Under the pieces are notes generated by a model. That model worked only from the letters and a program-made list of their open reading frames with translations, did no database searches and was not told the origin of the DNA. DNA of 48,943 nucleotides from an uncultured Alphaproteobacteria bacterium (GTDB lineage Bacteria; Pseudomonadota; Alphaproteobacteria; RF32; CAG-239), in assembly GCA_944392155.1 (NCBI GenBank), contig CALXVR010000011.1:1-48943 (forward strand), in the 5' to 3' direction. Every line of letters starts with the position of its first letter. Position 1 is the stretch's first letter. Shown here piece after piece: positions 1 through 7,768 of this stretch. The translations under genes were made by a program, and so were the position numbers.

Positions 1-71
1 ACACAATTAAATATAAATTTCAAGTAGATGCACCTTGTTACTAACAACTTTTAGGAATCTCTTCCTGCTTT

Positions 72-401
72 TTAATATTCATCGGCAAGCATTATGGTTA
101 ACACTCGATTGGTGCATTCTTCATTTGCCGGATTAATGCTATAAAACAAGTACTCGGTATCATAATAATCAATTTTCCAAAAAATCCGGTTTCCCTTAAA
201 GTCAAATGCCCCAAAATCGTGTTCTCCATAAGGATCATTGCTTTTATTAAAGGAATTAAAACTTTGCACCTGTTTAATAATGTTATTCACATCTTCAGGC
301 GGTAGTAGGGATATACCTCTGGTTATCATTACTTTGCCGCCTGATAAGCTTGTGCGAAAAGAATCGTTTAATTTTTGTATTTTGAGGTGTTCGTTATTCA
401 T
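72..401 (-). CDS. DUF3768 domain protein
   Basis: This 109-aa protein matches the DUF3768 family by eye: a stretch of the type 'GGKVMITRGISLL', then 'DPYGEHDFGAFDF', 'FWKIDYYD' and a C-terminal 'TRVLTIMLADEY'. The family is common on alphaproteobacterial plasmids and integrated elements and has no known reaction. The length is normal for the family, so the gene looks complete. The ATG start is preceded by GGAGTAAATA, a good ribosome binding site. It is the last gene seen of the minus-strand element operon and lies just after the terminator that follows the primase gene. It is cytoplasmic, with no signal peptide or membrane segment. Confidence 0.8.
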   Translation of the reverse strand: MNNEHLKIQKLNDSFRTSLSGGKVMITRGISLLPPEDVNNIIKQVQSFNSFNKSNDPYGEHDFGAFDFKGNRIFWKIDYYDTEYLFYSINPANEECTNRVLTIMLADEY

Positions 402-411
402 TATTTACTCC

Positions 412-439
412 ATAAAAGAAAGGAGCCCGAAGGCTCCTT
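412..439 (-). terminator. Terminator after the primase gene
   Basis: The inverted repeat AAGGAGCC-cgaa-GGCTCCTT is followed on the minus strand by CTTTCTTTT. It sits between the primase stop and the DUF3768 start, so it probably reduces rather than abolishes readthrough. Confidence 0.6.
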
Positions 440-441
440 AG

Positions 442-1887
442 TTATTTAAATCCATTAAAATTTGCCACTTGCTGAGTTTCCCATGGGGCTTCGGCTTCTG
501 CCGCTTTCTTTACTTTTTCGAGTTCATCAGGAATATAGCGTTCAAAGGTATCCACAAATATATCATAAGAATAATGGTTTGAATTACGACCGTTGCAGTT
601 TTTTTGAAAAGTATATATTTTAAATTCTTTCAAAAACCATGATAGTTTATGTGCTGTTAAAGGTTTTCCTCTGCTAATTTCGTTCCATGGGGCATCTTCA
701 AGTAAACACAACTTATTCACTAAATCAGCAGATGAAATATCTTCAAAATTATACTCCTTAAAGATATGTATGATATTTTTAAGTAATAAAGTTTTTATGC
801 TTTCATTGTCTTTTGAAGCTTTTGCTGTGAGTTCTTTTGCGGCTTTAAGTGTTCTTTCCTCATCACCAATTATTTGAGCTATTGAAATAATACCTTCCCA
901 AACATCACAATCCCTATCTGATAATCCAGGAATATGGTATATAATATTCTCTCCTGCCTGATGACCTATATCCAACATCAGTTTACGGCATTTTCTTTTA
1001 AGCACTTCAAACTTAGATTGCATTACTCTTTCTCTAAAAGACTCGACTTTTTCGCTATCGAGTTTTCGAACCATGCTTATTTTAATGCCGCGATCCATAA
1101 TAGTGTCCGGTAAATTATTAATTGAAGCAATTGCGGTCATTGCAAATACATCATAATCAACAATATCTTCGTAGTTTTTACCACCACTACGAGCTACACC
1201 AAACTGGTCTTGGAAACCAGAATTAATAATATTACGCATTTCACTTTGTGTATTAAAAAAAGAATCTGCTTCATCAATTAATACTGTTGGGTGGTACTTT
1301 TCAATTATCCTATAAAGAACCGCTGGAGTGCAATTTCCTATTGGGTAAGACTTATAACAAAGTACTTTTAATAACTGTAATAAAGTTGACTTACCGCATC
1401 TCTTTTCAGGCGATATAATTAATAGTCTGGGCGCAAATGTAAATTCTTTTATATTGTACCCTTGTAAAATCCAGTACGCTATGGCAAGTGCCTCATTATC
1501 CGGTAAAATTACATGACGTTTTATTATTCCAACTAATTCATCTACTATTTCAATTCCATTAACTTGACCATCGTATGGTATAATATCAGGAATTAATCTT
1601 TTAGATTTATCACTTCCTTTGTCTGGCGCAGTTTGAACTGCGGCTTCTTGACGCTTATTCTCTTTTACATAGTGTTTTGCGGTATCAAATAAAGACGTAA
1701 AACGTTCTAAATCCCAATTTTCAGGGAATTTATCTGCGATATCCCATCCTTCAGGAAATTCTGCTTCAGGATAATCAACAATAAACACCTCATTATTCAG
1801 GCTTAATTTCTGAGCAAGGTAGTTCATTGCCTTTTTTCCGGCAGAATCATTATCAGTTAACAAATACACGGTTCGATTTTTAATCAA
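442..1887 (-). CDS. Primase/ATPase, 3' part after a frameshift (TOPRIM end plus DUF3631)
   Basis: This is the downstream part of a phage-type replication protein. Its first residues ('VYLLTDNDSAGKKA', D12 and D14) are the second half of a TOPRIM fold whose first half is in the gene upstream. Residues 155-330 form a DUF3631-type ATPase: Walker A 'SPEKRCGKST' at about 159-168, Walker B 'TVLIDEAD' at about 201-208, then an arginine-rich sensor region. Such proteins synthesise primers or unwind DNA during element replication. The predicted TTG start is weak and probably not a real start: reading the same frame upstream gives residues that complete the TOPRIM fold (TTWNGGAQGVYKLNHDL), so this is one gene with 1884-2738 interrupted by a one-base frameshift. 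The ATPase motifs are intact. Confidence 0.75.
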   Translation of the reverse strand: MIKNRTVYLLTDNDSAGKKAMNYLAQKLSLNNEVFIVDYPEAEFPEGWDIADKFPENWDLERFTSLFDTAKHYVKENKRQEAAVQTAPDKGSDKSKRLIPDIIPYDGQVNGIEIVDELVGIIKRHVILPDNEALAIAYWILQGYNIKEFTFAPRLLIISPEKRCGKSTLLQLLKVLCYKSYPIGNCTPAVLYRIIEKYHPTVLIDEADSFFNTQSEMRNIINSGFQDQFGVARSGGKNYEDIVDYDVFAMTAIASINNLPDTIMDRGIKISMVRKLDSEKVESFRERVMQSKFEVLKRKCRKLMLDIGHQAGENIIYHIPGLSDRDCDVWEGIISIAQIIGDEERTLKAAKELTAKASKDNESIKTLLLKNIIHIFKEYNFEDISSADLVNKLCLLEDAPWNEISRGKPLTAHKLSWFLKEFKIYTFQKNCNGRNSNHYSYDIFVDTFERYIPDELEKVKKAAEAEAPWETQQVANFNGFK

Positions 1888-2738
1888 ATCATGATTGAGC
1901 TTATATACTCCTTGGGCTCCGCCGTTCCATGTCGTACACCAAAACCTATCGTTATACAGTTTTTTGCAGCTTCACATGTTTTTTCACCTTCAACAATTAA
2001 AACAGGCAAACTTTCTTTATCCGTAAATGCTTCTTGGTTATACAGGATATTATCTTTAAGCAATTTTTTTATTATCCAACCTTGTTGTCCAGTGGTTTCA
2101 TCTTTGACAAAACTCCGTGGCAAAACCTTTTTGGTTCCGTCAGTCTTATCAATTCTATCAACCACATAAATAATTTTACCATTGGTATCCCTATACGCCC
2201 AAGATGCAATCGCCTTTGGATTTACTTGATATTCACTATTTTTTTCAAGCGAAATAATAGTGTATACCTTGTCACTACTGTATTGTAAAAACTCAGTCTT
2301 ATTTATGTTATTTGTATAGTTCAGCTTGCTGGCAAGATATTCCGCACTTTCTCTGTGCGAAATATTATTCAGATAAGCGTATAGTGATATTAAGCCACAC
2401 CCGCTATCACCAGTGGCAAAATCATGCCACTGGGATGTATTAAGATTAATACAAAAAGAACCTATGTGCTTATCATCCCTTGTAGGGTTAAGAGGGCAAT
2501 ATTCATGCCCTCTGATGATACCACCTGGCAACCATTCCTGAAGGAATCCTCTGATATTACTTTGCGCAAGCAAATTAATATCATTAAAATTCCAACTACG
2601 AACATTGCTGTGCGGTTCTTCTAGATATTTTTTCTCTTGACTTATATTGCATTCGTTGCATATAATATTGCTGATTTTATTACTTAAATCCTCGGTTTCC
2701 ATGCCAGTGGTTTCGGGGATTTTTTTTGTATCATTCAT
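1884..2738 (-). CDS. Primase, 5' part before a frameshift (zinc-finger-like region plus TOPRIM start)
   Basis: The N-terminal half resembles the nucleotide-polymerising region of element primases: 'IRGFLQEWLPGG', 'EYCPLNPTRDDKHIGSF', 'WHDFATGDSGCGLISLYAYL', then a TOPRIM start 'LPVLIVEGEKTCEAAKN'. The chain then runs out of frame ('GVRHGTAEPKEYISSIMI' and stop), while the neighbouring frame continues the TOPRIM fold. The break is near 1933-1945. Two upstream ATGs exist (2753 and 2750), but GGAGGG lies 5 nt before the ATG at 2738, so that start is preferred. It overlaps the end of the AlpA-like gene by 8 nt, which suggests translational coupling. The product as annotated would lack half of its TOPRIM domain and all of the ATPase. 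Confidence 0.75.
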   Translation of the reverse strand: MNDTKKIPETTGMETEDLSNKISNIICNECNISQEKKYLEEPHSNVRSWNFNDINLLAQSNIRGFLQEWLPGGIIRGHEYCPLNPTRDDKHIGSFCINLNTSQWHDFATGDSGCGLISLYAYLNNISHRESAEYLASKLNYTNNINKTEFLQYSSDKVYTIISLEKNSEYQVNPKAIASWAYRDTNGKIIYVVDRIDKTDGTKKVLPRSFVKDETTGQQGWIIKKLLKDNILYNQEAFTDKESLPVLIVEGEKTCEAAKNCITIGFGVRHGTAEPKEYISSIMI

Positions 2739-2979
2739 TTTTCCCTCCATCATGAATATGTGCTTCTAAAAACTCAAGTACAGATTCCGTTGGGTATCCG
2801 ACTCGGCGTTTTCCAAACACAAATTTTCCTTTAATGATGTTAGGATATTGTGTTTCCAAATTTTTTATGATTTGGACACTTGAAATTAAGCCGCAACTGA
2901 ATTCCACAATCTGAGATCGCATAACAACAGGGTTATCACCCCAACGTTCTTTAATTTTTTCTAATATTTTATTGGTCAT
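2731..2979 (-). CDS. Small AlpA/MerR-like DNA-binding protein
   Basis: This 82-aa protein has the layout of the small excisionase/AlpA-type winged helix proteins: a helix-turn-helix region around residues 28-45, then 'GKFVFGKRRVGYPTESVLEFLEAH', where a basic wing is followed by the typical 'YP..S.LE.L' helix. In satellites and integrated elements such proteins switch on integrase or excision genes. It lies between the integrase pair and the primase, as in many satellites. The function is inferred from fold-like pattern and position. The subfamily is uncertain. Confidence 0.55.
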   Translation of the reverse strand: MTNKILEKIKERWGDNPVVMRSQIVEFSCGLISSVQIIKNLETQYPNIIKGKFVFGKRRVGYPTESVLEFLEAHIHDGGKNE

Positions 2980-3109
2980 TATTTAAACCTTTCTTCTTTT
3001 TAAAATGACTTACCAGCACGTTGCCAGTACCCTAGCTATACAACGCGAAAAATATAAAAATCAATATGGATTGCGTCCTAAAATTGATAAACCATATCAG
3101 CTTTGAATT

Positions 3110-3191
3110 TTTGACAAAAGCTTTACTCTTGAAAAAACTCCAAAAATTGTGAAATCATATTTTTTATTTTTTTGACAAGAGTTTTACTCTG
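3110..3191. repeat. Two degenerate direct repeats of about 20 bp
   Basis: TTGACAAAAGCTTTACTCTT at 3111-3130 and TTGACAAGAGTTTTACTCTG at 3172-3191 match at most positions and are 61 bp apart. The second encodes the last residues of the 212-aa protein (RVKLLSKK). The first lies after its stop. They may be a partial duplication of the gene end or paired protein-binding sites. Confidence 0.45.
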
Positions 3192-3802
3192 CAATTATTC
3201 ATTTTAGTGATTGCACTAGTCCGTTTAATTTCAGGAAATTTCTCTAAAATTTTTGCGACACAAGCTTCTTGTTTTTCTGTCTCAAAGTAATCTAAGTTAT
3301 CAAAAAAATACTTTTCAAATTCTTGGTCGTCTATTTTACGTTTTCTGCCTCTTTTTTTAGGCTCTTCGTAAATATTGTTTCGCTTGTGACTAAAATATTT
3401 AGCTTTCTTTAATTCATTAAAATCAATTTCAATATCCGTATATGTCGGAGCGTAATGTTTTTCGCCTTCATCTTCACCTTCAAGCAAAATAACATTTACC
3501 TGATGTTCTCCTTCAATAATTATACCATTATTTTTGATATCTAAAATATAGTTTTCTGTAAGTTTCAAAGGTACTGGCTTTTCAGGTTCTTCATAATAAC
3601 AACCATATATGTGATTTTCTGCTGATTTAAATTTTAATAAAATTTTTTTTAGTATTTTCAAAGCACAATCTATTTTTTCACGGTATTCATCGTCTTGATA
3701 TAGATAAAATTCTTTATAACCATAACCTGTTCTTCTATCAGACGGCTTTCGTTGAAAAGCAAGCCATTCACAAGCTTCTAAAATTGAGCAATAATTTTTC
3801 AT
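3164..3802 (-). CDS. Element protein of unknown function, lysine-rich
   Basis: I do not recognise this 212-aa protein. It is soluble, with many aromatic and charged residues, an acidic middle ('EGEDEGEKHY'), a basic patch 'EEPKKRGRKRKIDDQEFEKYF' near residue 148 that looks like a DNA-contact hook, and a helical C-terminus. Its ATG overlaps the integrase stop codon by 4 nt (ATGA), so the two are probably translated together. The 3' end of the gene is echoed about 60 bp downstream by a degenerate copy. Base composition is as AT-rich as the rest of the element. Confidence 0.6.
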   Translation of the reverse strand: MKNYCSILEACEWLAFQRKPSDRRTGYGYKEFYLYQDDEYREKIDCALKILKKILLKFKSAENHIYGCYYEEPEKPVPLKLTENYILDIKNNGIIIEGEHQVNVILLEGEDEGEKHYAPTYTDIEIDFNELKKAKYFSHKRNNIYEEPKKRGRKRKIDDQEFEKYFFDNLDYFETEKQEACVAKILEKFPEIKRTSAITKMNNCRVKLLSKK

Positions 3803-4998
3803 TTTAATATCCTTTCTTCAAAGTTATTTACTGCTTTTTTTAGGGTTTCCGGTGATAAATGAGCGTAACGCTGTGTCATGGCAAAACTACTATGCCCCAT
3901 TAAATGCTGAACTACATATAAATCTGTACCCATTTGAGCCAACCAACTGGCGTATGTATGGCGTAACGTATGAAAAACGACTTTTTGCCGAATATCTTTT
4001 ACACCCTCATTTAACTTCAGAATATCAACAACATGTGCAAAAGCATGAGATACACCTTTTACTTTGTTGCCATCTTTATTCAAAAAAAGAAATGAAGATT
4101 TTTTCTGATTAATGCTTTTATGCAATAGCATTTTATATATATTATCCGGCATATAAATAATTCGTGTCTTTGTGTTTTTGGTATTTCGCAGCGTAATAAT
4201 TTTGTTTTGCAGATCAATATCACTCCAACACAGATTAAAAATTTCACCCGCTCTCAAGCCGCAATATAATGACAATAAAGATATTTCATAAAGCTGTTGA
4301 CTGTATTTTCTTAAAGCATCTAATAAAATTTTAGCTTCTTCTTTGGTTAAAAATCGAACTCGGCTATTGTCAAATTTAATTTTTTTCATTTGTTGGGTAA
4401 TAATATCACCTTTCAAATACCCTATTTTTTTAGCATAGGACAGAATTTGAGATAATATTCCGAATACATAATTAATTGTACGTGGTGATTTGTTTTGCTT
4501 TATCATTAAAGCCTTTAAATTTTCAAGATTAATTAAAGAAATATCTTTGATTGGCATATTTCCTAAGTTTGGTTCCAACCAATTTTTATAAAATCCTGAT
4601 TCCGACTTAAATGTACGTTCCGAAGTGTTGTTATATGCAATATTTTTAAAATAGTTATTATAAAAATCATTAAGTGTTATGTTTAATTTTTGATTTTCAG
4701 CTTCTTTTTGTGCTGATAATTCTTTTTCTTTGACAGCCCTTTCTCTTTGCTCTTTTAAAGTTGTGCTCCCTACTCCTGTTCGATAGGCTTCTCTCAATTC
4801 CGAACGCTTTAAAGCTGCTTTTTCTTCTGTCCATCCTTCAGATGCCCAACCAAGTCCTTCTTCTTTCAAAACATTATTTACTTTATATCGTATTGTAAAA
4901 TAACGGTCTTTTTTGACAGCTCCGTTTTTTCTTGTTGGGTGTTCTCTGTATCTGACCCCTGTCGTTTTAGTCTTTATCCATTTGTATCCCATTATCAA
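3799..4998 (-). CDS. Tyrosine-type site-specific integrase
   Basis: This enzyme catalyses recombination between element and chromosome attachment sites. The 399-aa length is typical. Residues 1-75 form an arm-binding domain, 105-195 the SAM-like core-binding domain, and 215-395 the catalytic domain. All catalytic residues are visible: R249 ('CGLRAGEI'), H343 and R346 ('HTLRH'), H369 ('LMGHSS') and Y378 ('TQRYAHL'). It is transcribed away from the adjacent tRNA-Leu half, which is its likely attachment site, about 140 bp upstream of its start. It is the first gene of the visible element operon and overlaps the next gene by 4 nt. It appears intact. Confidence 0.93.
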   Translation of the reverse strand: MIMGYKWIKTKTTGVRYREHPTRKNGAVKKDRYFTIRYKVNNVLKEEGLGWASEGWTEEKAALKRSELREAYRTGVGSTTLKEQRERAVKEKELSAQKEAENQKLNITLNDFYNNYFKNIAYNNTSERTFKSESGFYKNWLEPNLGNMPIKDISLINLENLKALMIKQNKSPRTINYVFGILSQILSYAKKIGYLKGDIITQQMKKIKFDNSRVRFLTKEEAKILLDALRKYSQQLYEISLLSLYCGLRAGEIFNLCWSDIDLQNKIITLRNTKNTKTRIIYMPDNIYKMLLHKSINQKKSSFLFLNKDGNKVKGVSHAFAHVVDILKLNEGVKDIRQKVVFHTLRHTYASWLAQMGTDLYVVQHLMGHSSFAMTQRYAHLSPETLKKAVNNFEERILK

Positions 4999-5138
4999 TA
5001 TCTATCCCACTATAGTCCCACCATCAGAAGCTATTTTATATAATTTCAGCTTACTTATTTTTACCTTATTATATGTGCAAGTTATTATAAACCAACTATT
5101 TTATTATTTTAGATTATGGTAAACACTTTTCAAAAAAT

Positions 5139-5197
5139 CAGACTTAAAATCTGTTGACCGCAAGGTCGTTCCGGTTCAAGTCCGGCCTGGCGCACCA
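5139..5197 (+). other. Attachment site: 3' half of tRNA-Leu(UAA)
   Basis: The segment runs from the anticodon stem (CAGA-CTTAAAA-TCTG, anticodon TAA) through the long variable arm (ACCGCAAGGT), the T arm (CCGG-TTCAAGT-CCGG), the acceptor 3' strand TGGCGCA and an encoded CCA. The matching 5' acceptor TGCGCCA and a D arm are missing upstream, so it is not a full tRNA. A 3'-terminal tRNA copy next to an integrase is the standard signature of one end of an element integrated into a tRNA gene. Its orientation places the element to the left and the intact tRNA beyond the window. Confidence 0.85.
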
Positions 5198-5205
5198 TTC
5201 TAAAG

Positions 5206-5229
5206 GCACCTTTCAAAGGTGCTTTTTTT
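5206..5229 (+). terminator. Terminator after the tRNA-Leu half
   Basis: The stem GCACCTT-tca-AAGGTGC is followed by seven T. It is probably the original terminator of the tRNA-Leu gene, left on the chromosomal side of the attachment site. Confidence 0.75.
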
Positions 5230-5250
5230 ATGCGCCACTTTACAAAACTT

Positions 5251-5760
5251 TTATTCTATTGTTGAGAGAGTGAGGAGCAGATTATAAATGTAGTTTGCGG
5301 TTTGACGGTTAGGAATTTTGTAATAGGCTCTGACCAATTTTATTGTTTCGTTACGGAGCATTGGGTCTTGGTCTATGACATCAAGCTCTGCTTCTATGGA
5401 GGGCTGAGAATCTGATAATTGAAACATTCGAGGAGATTGTTCGGCCGTTGATTTATCCATATCCTCAAAAAAGAAATCTGCCGATACACCCAAAAGTCGG
5501 CTGATATCCCATAAACGGCTGGCGCTGATACGGTTTCTGCCAAGTTCGTATTTTTGGATTTGCTGAAATGTTATGCCTAAAAGCGCTGCCATTTTTTCCT
5601 GACTATAGCCCAACAACTGGCGGCGCAAACGCATTCTGTTGCCAACATACACATCTACAGGATTTGGGGCGCCATCCGGTGTGCGACCTCGCGGAGAAGC
5701 TTTTGTCCTTTTTACTTGCCGAATGTTTGGCGCAGTTCGTCCGTTTGTGTCTTTTTTCAT
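5251..5760 (-). CDS. XRE-family helix-turn-helix transcriptional regulator
   Basis: This 169-aa protein has a helix-turn-helix of the Cro/CI/XRE type at about residues 37-98 ('VGNRMRLRRQLLGYSQEKMAALLGITFQQIQKYELGRNRISA', then 'LLGVSADFFF'). This arrangement is very common in alphaproteobacterial SinR/PopR-like regulators. The first 35 residues are basic and probably disordered. The C-terminal 60 residues ('IDQDPMLRNETIKLVRAYYKI') look like a helical dimerisation tail. The ATG has AGGAG 7 nt upstream. A long structured leader with its own terminator-like hairpin precedes the gene, so its expression may be controlled by transcription attenuation. Targets are unknown. Confidence 0.85.
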   Translation of the reverse strand: MKKDTNGRTAPNIRQVKRTKASPRGRTPDGAPNPVDVYVGNRMRLRRQLLGYSQEKMAALLGITFQQIQKYELGRNRISASRLWDISRLLGVSADFFFEDMDKSTAEQSPRMFQLSDSQPSIEAELDVIDQDPMLRNETIKLVRAYYKIPNRQTANYIYNLLLTLSTIE

Positions 5761-5797
5761 TGTTTACTCCTACCATACTATAAACTTGTAAAACAAA

Positions 5798-6003
5798 GCC
5801 CGCTTTTAATATAAAAGGCGGGCGGATGTTAGAAAACCGTATAAACGCAAACGGCTCGGCTTATTTAGCATACAACCTTATTCACCGACATCCGCCCAAC
5901 GGCAGAAATCGGCATAATGTTTTAAGTCGTTATGCTTGCGACTGCGTTTATTTGGGTTTCTACGCCCTAACATTATTCTTTTCCAAGGAATAATGTTGTT
6001 AGG
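5798..6003 (-). ncRNA. Candidate structured leader or small RNA upstream of the XRE gene
   Basis: Read on the minus strand, this region folds into a series of hairpins. The first, 6003-5966, pairs CCTAAC...ATTATTC-type arms. Next is AGTCG...CGACT near 5945-5924. A 10-bp perfect stem GGGCGGATGT/ACATCCGCCC (5898-5889 with 5830-5821) encloses a small CCGT/ACGG hairpin. Last is a terminator-like stem GCCCGCC...GCGGGC followed by TTTGTTTT (5824-5790). The last two stems share GCCC, so they exclude each other, as in an attenuator. No ORF is convincing here. It matches no RNA family I recognise (not tmRNA, RNase P or SRP RNA). Confidence 0.45.
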
Positions 6004-6034
6004 ATACTATAAAAAATATATATTTAAGTCAAAC

Positions 6035-6068
6035 AAAAAACCGGCCGTTATGATAACGGTCGGTTTTT
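6035..6068. terminator. Bidirectional terminator
   Basis: The stem CCGGCCGTTAT-g-ATAACGGTCGG is flanked by T tracts on both strands. It ends the DUF218-like gene on the minus strand. Confidence 0.8.
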
Positions 6069-6088
6069 ATGGTTTAGAGTTTCTTTGG

Positions 6089-7561
6089 TTACTCGGCAGC
6101 TGCCTTTTCAGCTTCTTCGGCGGCGCGGAGGTCTTGATAAGCCAGAATAGCCTCTTCAGCTTCCTGCTTGTCCATATAACGCGTGTCGCCGATAATCGCC
6201 TTACCGGTCAGACCTTCACGTTGGAGCATGTCAATGGTCTGCTTAACGTACCAGTCTTCCTGCTCATCCATCGCCTTGCCGGACATTCCGTGGTCATACT
6301 CGCAAAGCTGCAAGTAACGAAGGATTTTCATAGCACCGGCAACTTCTTCATCATCACCGCAAAGGTCGCGGGTGACGTTCGGATAGGAGTACGCCATAAA
6401 CATTACGGCTAATTCCTTAAATGCCTCGGGATATTCGCCGAGCCATGGGAATTTATAACGAATTTGGTCTTCGCCTTCCGTACGCAGATGAATATGGGCG
6501 CAGCAGTTGGCAAGGCTCAGGTCGCCTAACTGGTATAATGGCTGGTCGTACGAGAGTACTCTAAAATCGTCGTACCCTTTTCCTGTTGCCCCAGTCATTG
6601 TGGCTGTACCTTTCGTTTTGGGTGGAATATCTGCAATAATAATGTTGCAGTCCGGCGCATCATCTGCGTGTTCCAACCCCCAAGCGAACTCTGTTGCAGT
6701 ACGCAACTGGTAAACCGGATATCCGACAATAATCAGATTGCACTTCTCAATGCCGAAACGGCGCTTGAGAGAAGCGACAACCTTAATATTCTGCCAGGTA
6801 TCGGTGTCTGTCGGGTCAAGCCATAGTCTACGAACATAGCGTTCAGGCAAGCCCATCGCCACTTCTTCGTTGGCGTAGGTGTCAGCTTCCGAACGCTTGC
6901 GATACTTGAATGACGGGTTGAAATCCGTCATATTTTGGTTATCCTCAAACCCAATGTTGAAGACATAGTCTGGGAAATGACTATGGTTCTTCAGGTAACG
7001 GTACATCAGCTCTGTCGCCTTATGAGCCGTTTGCTGATGTCCGGAATAAACCAGCACCACGTCTATCCGACCGTCCTTGTTCGCCGGAATTTGGCGGTAG
7101 TCAATGGAGACTACTTGCTTTTTGCCAAATTTGCTGTCATATTCCAACAGCAGTCCGGGTTTGCCGCGTCCGTATTCCTCTGCAGCCAGAATAACATCCA
7201 CTTCTTCCAGCTTCAAACAATAGTTTGGAATCTTGTGGCGGGCAGCTTCCGCTATTTCTTGAGTGATTTGCAAAGCCGGATGTTCGATACCCAGTTTCTT
7301 TCCCAAATCAAGCAGAGGTTGGTAAGTTTGAGCCCCCGGATGACGGATAAATTCAATCATCTGACGGGTGTACTCCTTCTTTACGTTTGGATGCCCCGGA
7401 AGTTTGTTAATGTCTATCGCCATTTGGGCGTAGTACTTCCAGATGGTTTCATCTTCTTTTTTGTGGCCTCTGACCATAAATTCAGGATAACTTACACCTT
7501 TTACTCCTTTTGCCAAGTCGGCAACAACCTGCACGTAGCAAGGTCTTCTTAAATCTTTCAT
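6089..7561 (-). CDS. DUF218 (YdcF)-like domain protein of unknown function
   Basis: The 490-aa protein is not one I recognise as a whole. Residues 165-310 resemble the DUF218/YdcF fold: 'RIDVVLVYSGHQQTAHKATELMYRYL', 'DTYANEEVAMGL', 'TDTDTWQNIKVVASL' (compare the 'S.NT.EN' motif) and 'CNLIIVGYPVYQLRTATEF'. The DUF218 core has a Rossmann-like fold implicated in envelope sugar metabolism or nucleotide binding. Here the N-terminal 160 residues and C-terminal 150 residues are extra, with an Ala/Glu-rich tail. There is no signal peptide. The start is ATG, and I see no Shine-Dalgarno sequence in the AT-rich leader, although a promoter-like TTGACC-17-TATTTT lies upstream. It appears monocistronic. 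Confidence 0.55.
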   Translation of the reverse strand: MKDLRRPCYVQVVADLAKGVKGVSYPEFMVRGHKKEDETIWKYYAQMAIDINKLPGHPNVKKEYTRQMIEFIRHPGAQTYQPLLDLGKKLGIEHPALQITQEIAEAARHKIPNYCLKLEEVDVILAAEEYGRGKPGLLLEYDSKFGKKQVVSIDYRQIPANKDGRIDVVLVYSGHQQTAHKATELMYRYLKNHSHFPDYVFNIGFEDNQNMTDFNPSFKYRKRSEADTYANEEVAMGLPERYVRRLWLDPTDTDTWQNIKVVASLKRRFGIEKCNLIIVGYPVYQLRTATEFAWGLEHADDAPDCNIIIADIPPKTKGTATMTGATGKGYDDFRVLSYDQPLYQLGDLSLANCCAHIHLRTEGEDQIRYKFPWLGEYPEAFKELAVMFMAYSYPNVTRDLCGDDEEVAGAMKILRYLQLCEYDHGMSGKAMDEQEDWYVKQTIDMLQREGLTGKAIIGDTRYMDKQEAEEAILAYQDLRAAEEAEKAAAE

Positions 7562-7686
7562 AAATTGGAAATTTTAGTTAATAAAAAATATTTAAGTCTC
7601 AGAAAATTCTAAAAAATTAAAACCCAAATATGAAAGAAGAAACTCTTTCAACATAATTGTCTTAATAATAGGTTTTAAACGTCATT

Positions 7687-7715
7687 AAAATACCACAATT
7701 CGCCTGAGTGGTCAA
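7687..7715 (-). promoter_or_regulatory. Predicted sigma70 promoter of the DUF218-like gene
   Basis: TTGACC and TATTTT are separated by 17 bp on the minus strand. The predicted leader would be about 120 nt and contains no clear ribosome binding site. Confidence 0.45.
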
Positions 7716-7768
7716 GACGAAAAATAGACAAAAGTTGTCAAATCTGAGGTCTTATTGAGGGGGAATGC

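Noticed and set aside
1930..1950. Programmed -1 frameshift in the primase gene
   Set aside because: The site does not form a proper X-XXY-YYZ slippery heptamer in the reading frame, and no downstream pseudoknot is evident. A deletion or base-calling error is simpler.
5080..5197. Complete tRNA-Leu gene at the element end
   Set aside because: The 5' acceptor strand TGCGCCA and a D arm are absent. Only the 3' half from the anticodon stem is present. A GGTAAACAC word upstream resembles part of a D loop but is not in a foldable context.
6935..7552. 205-aa ORF on the plus strand opposite the DUF218-like gene
   Set aside because: It is antisense to a better coding frame, has no ribosome binding site and no recognisable domain. 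It is a shadow frame.
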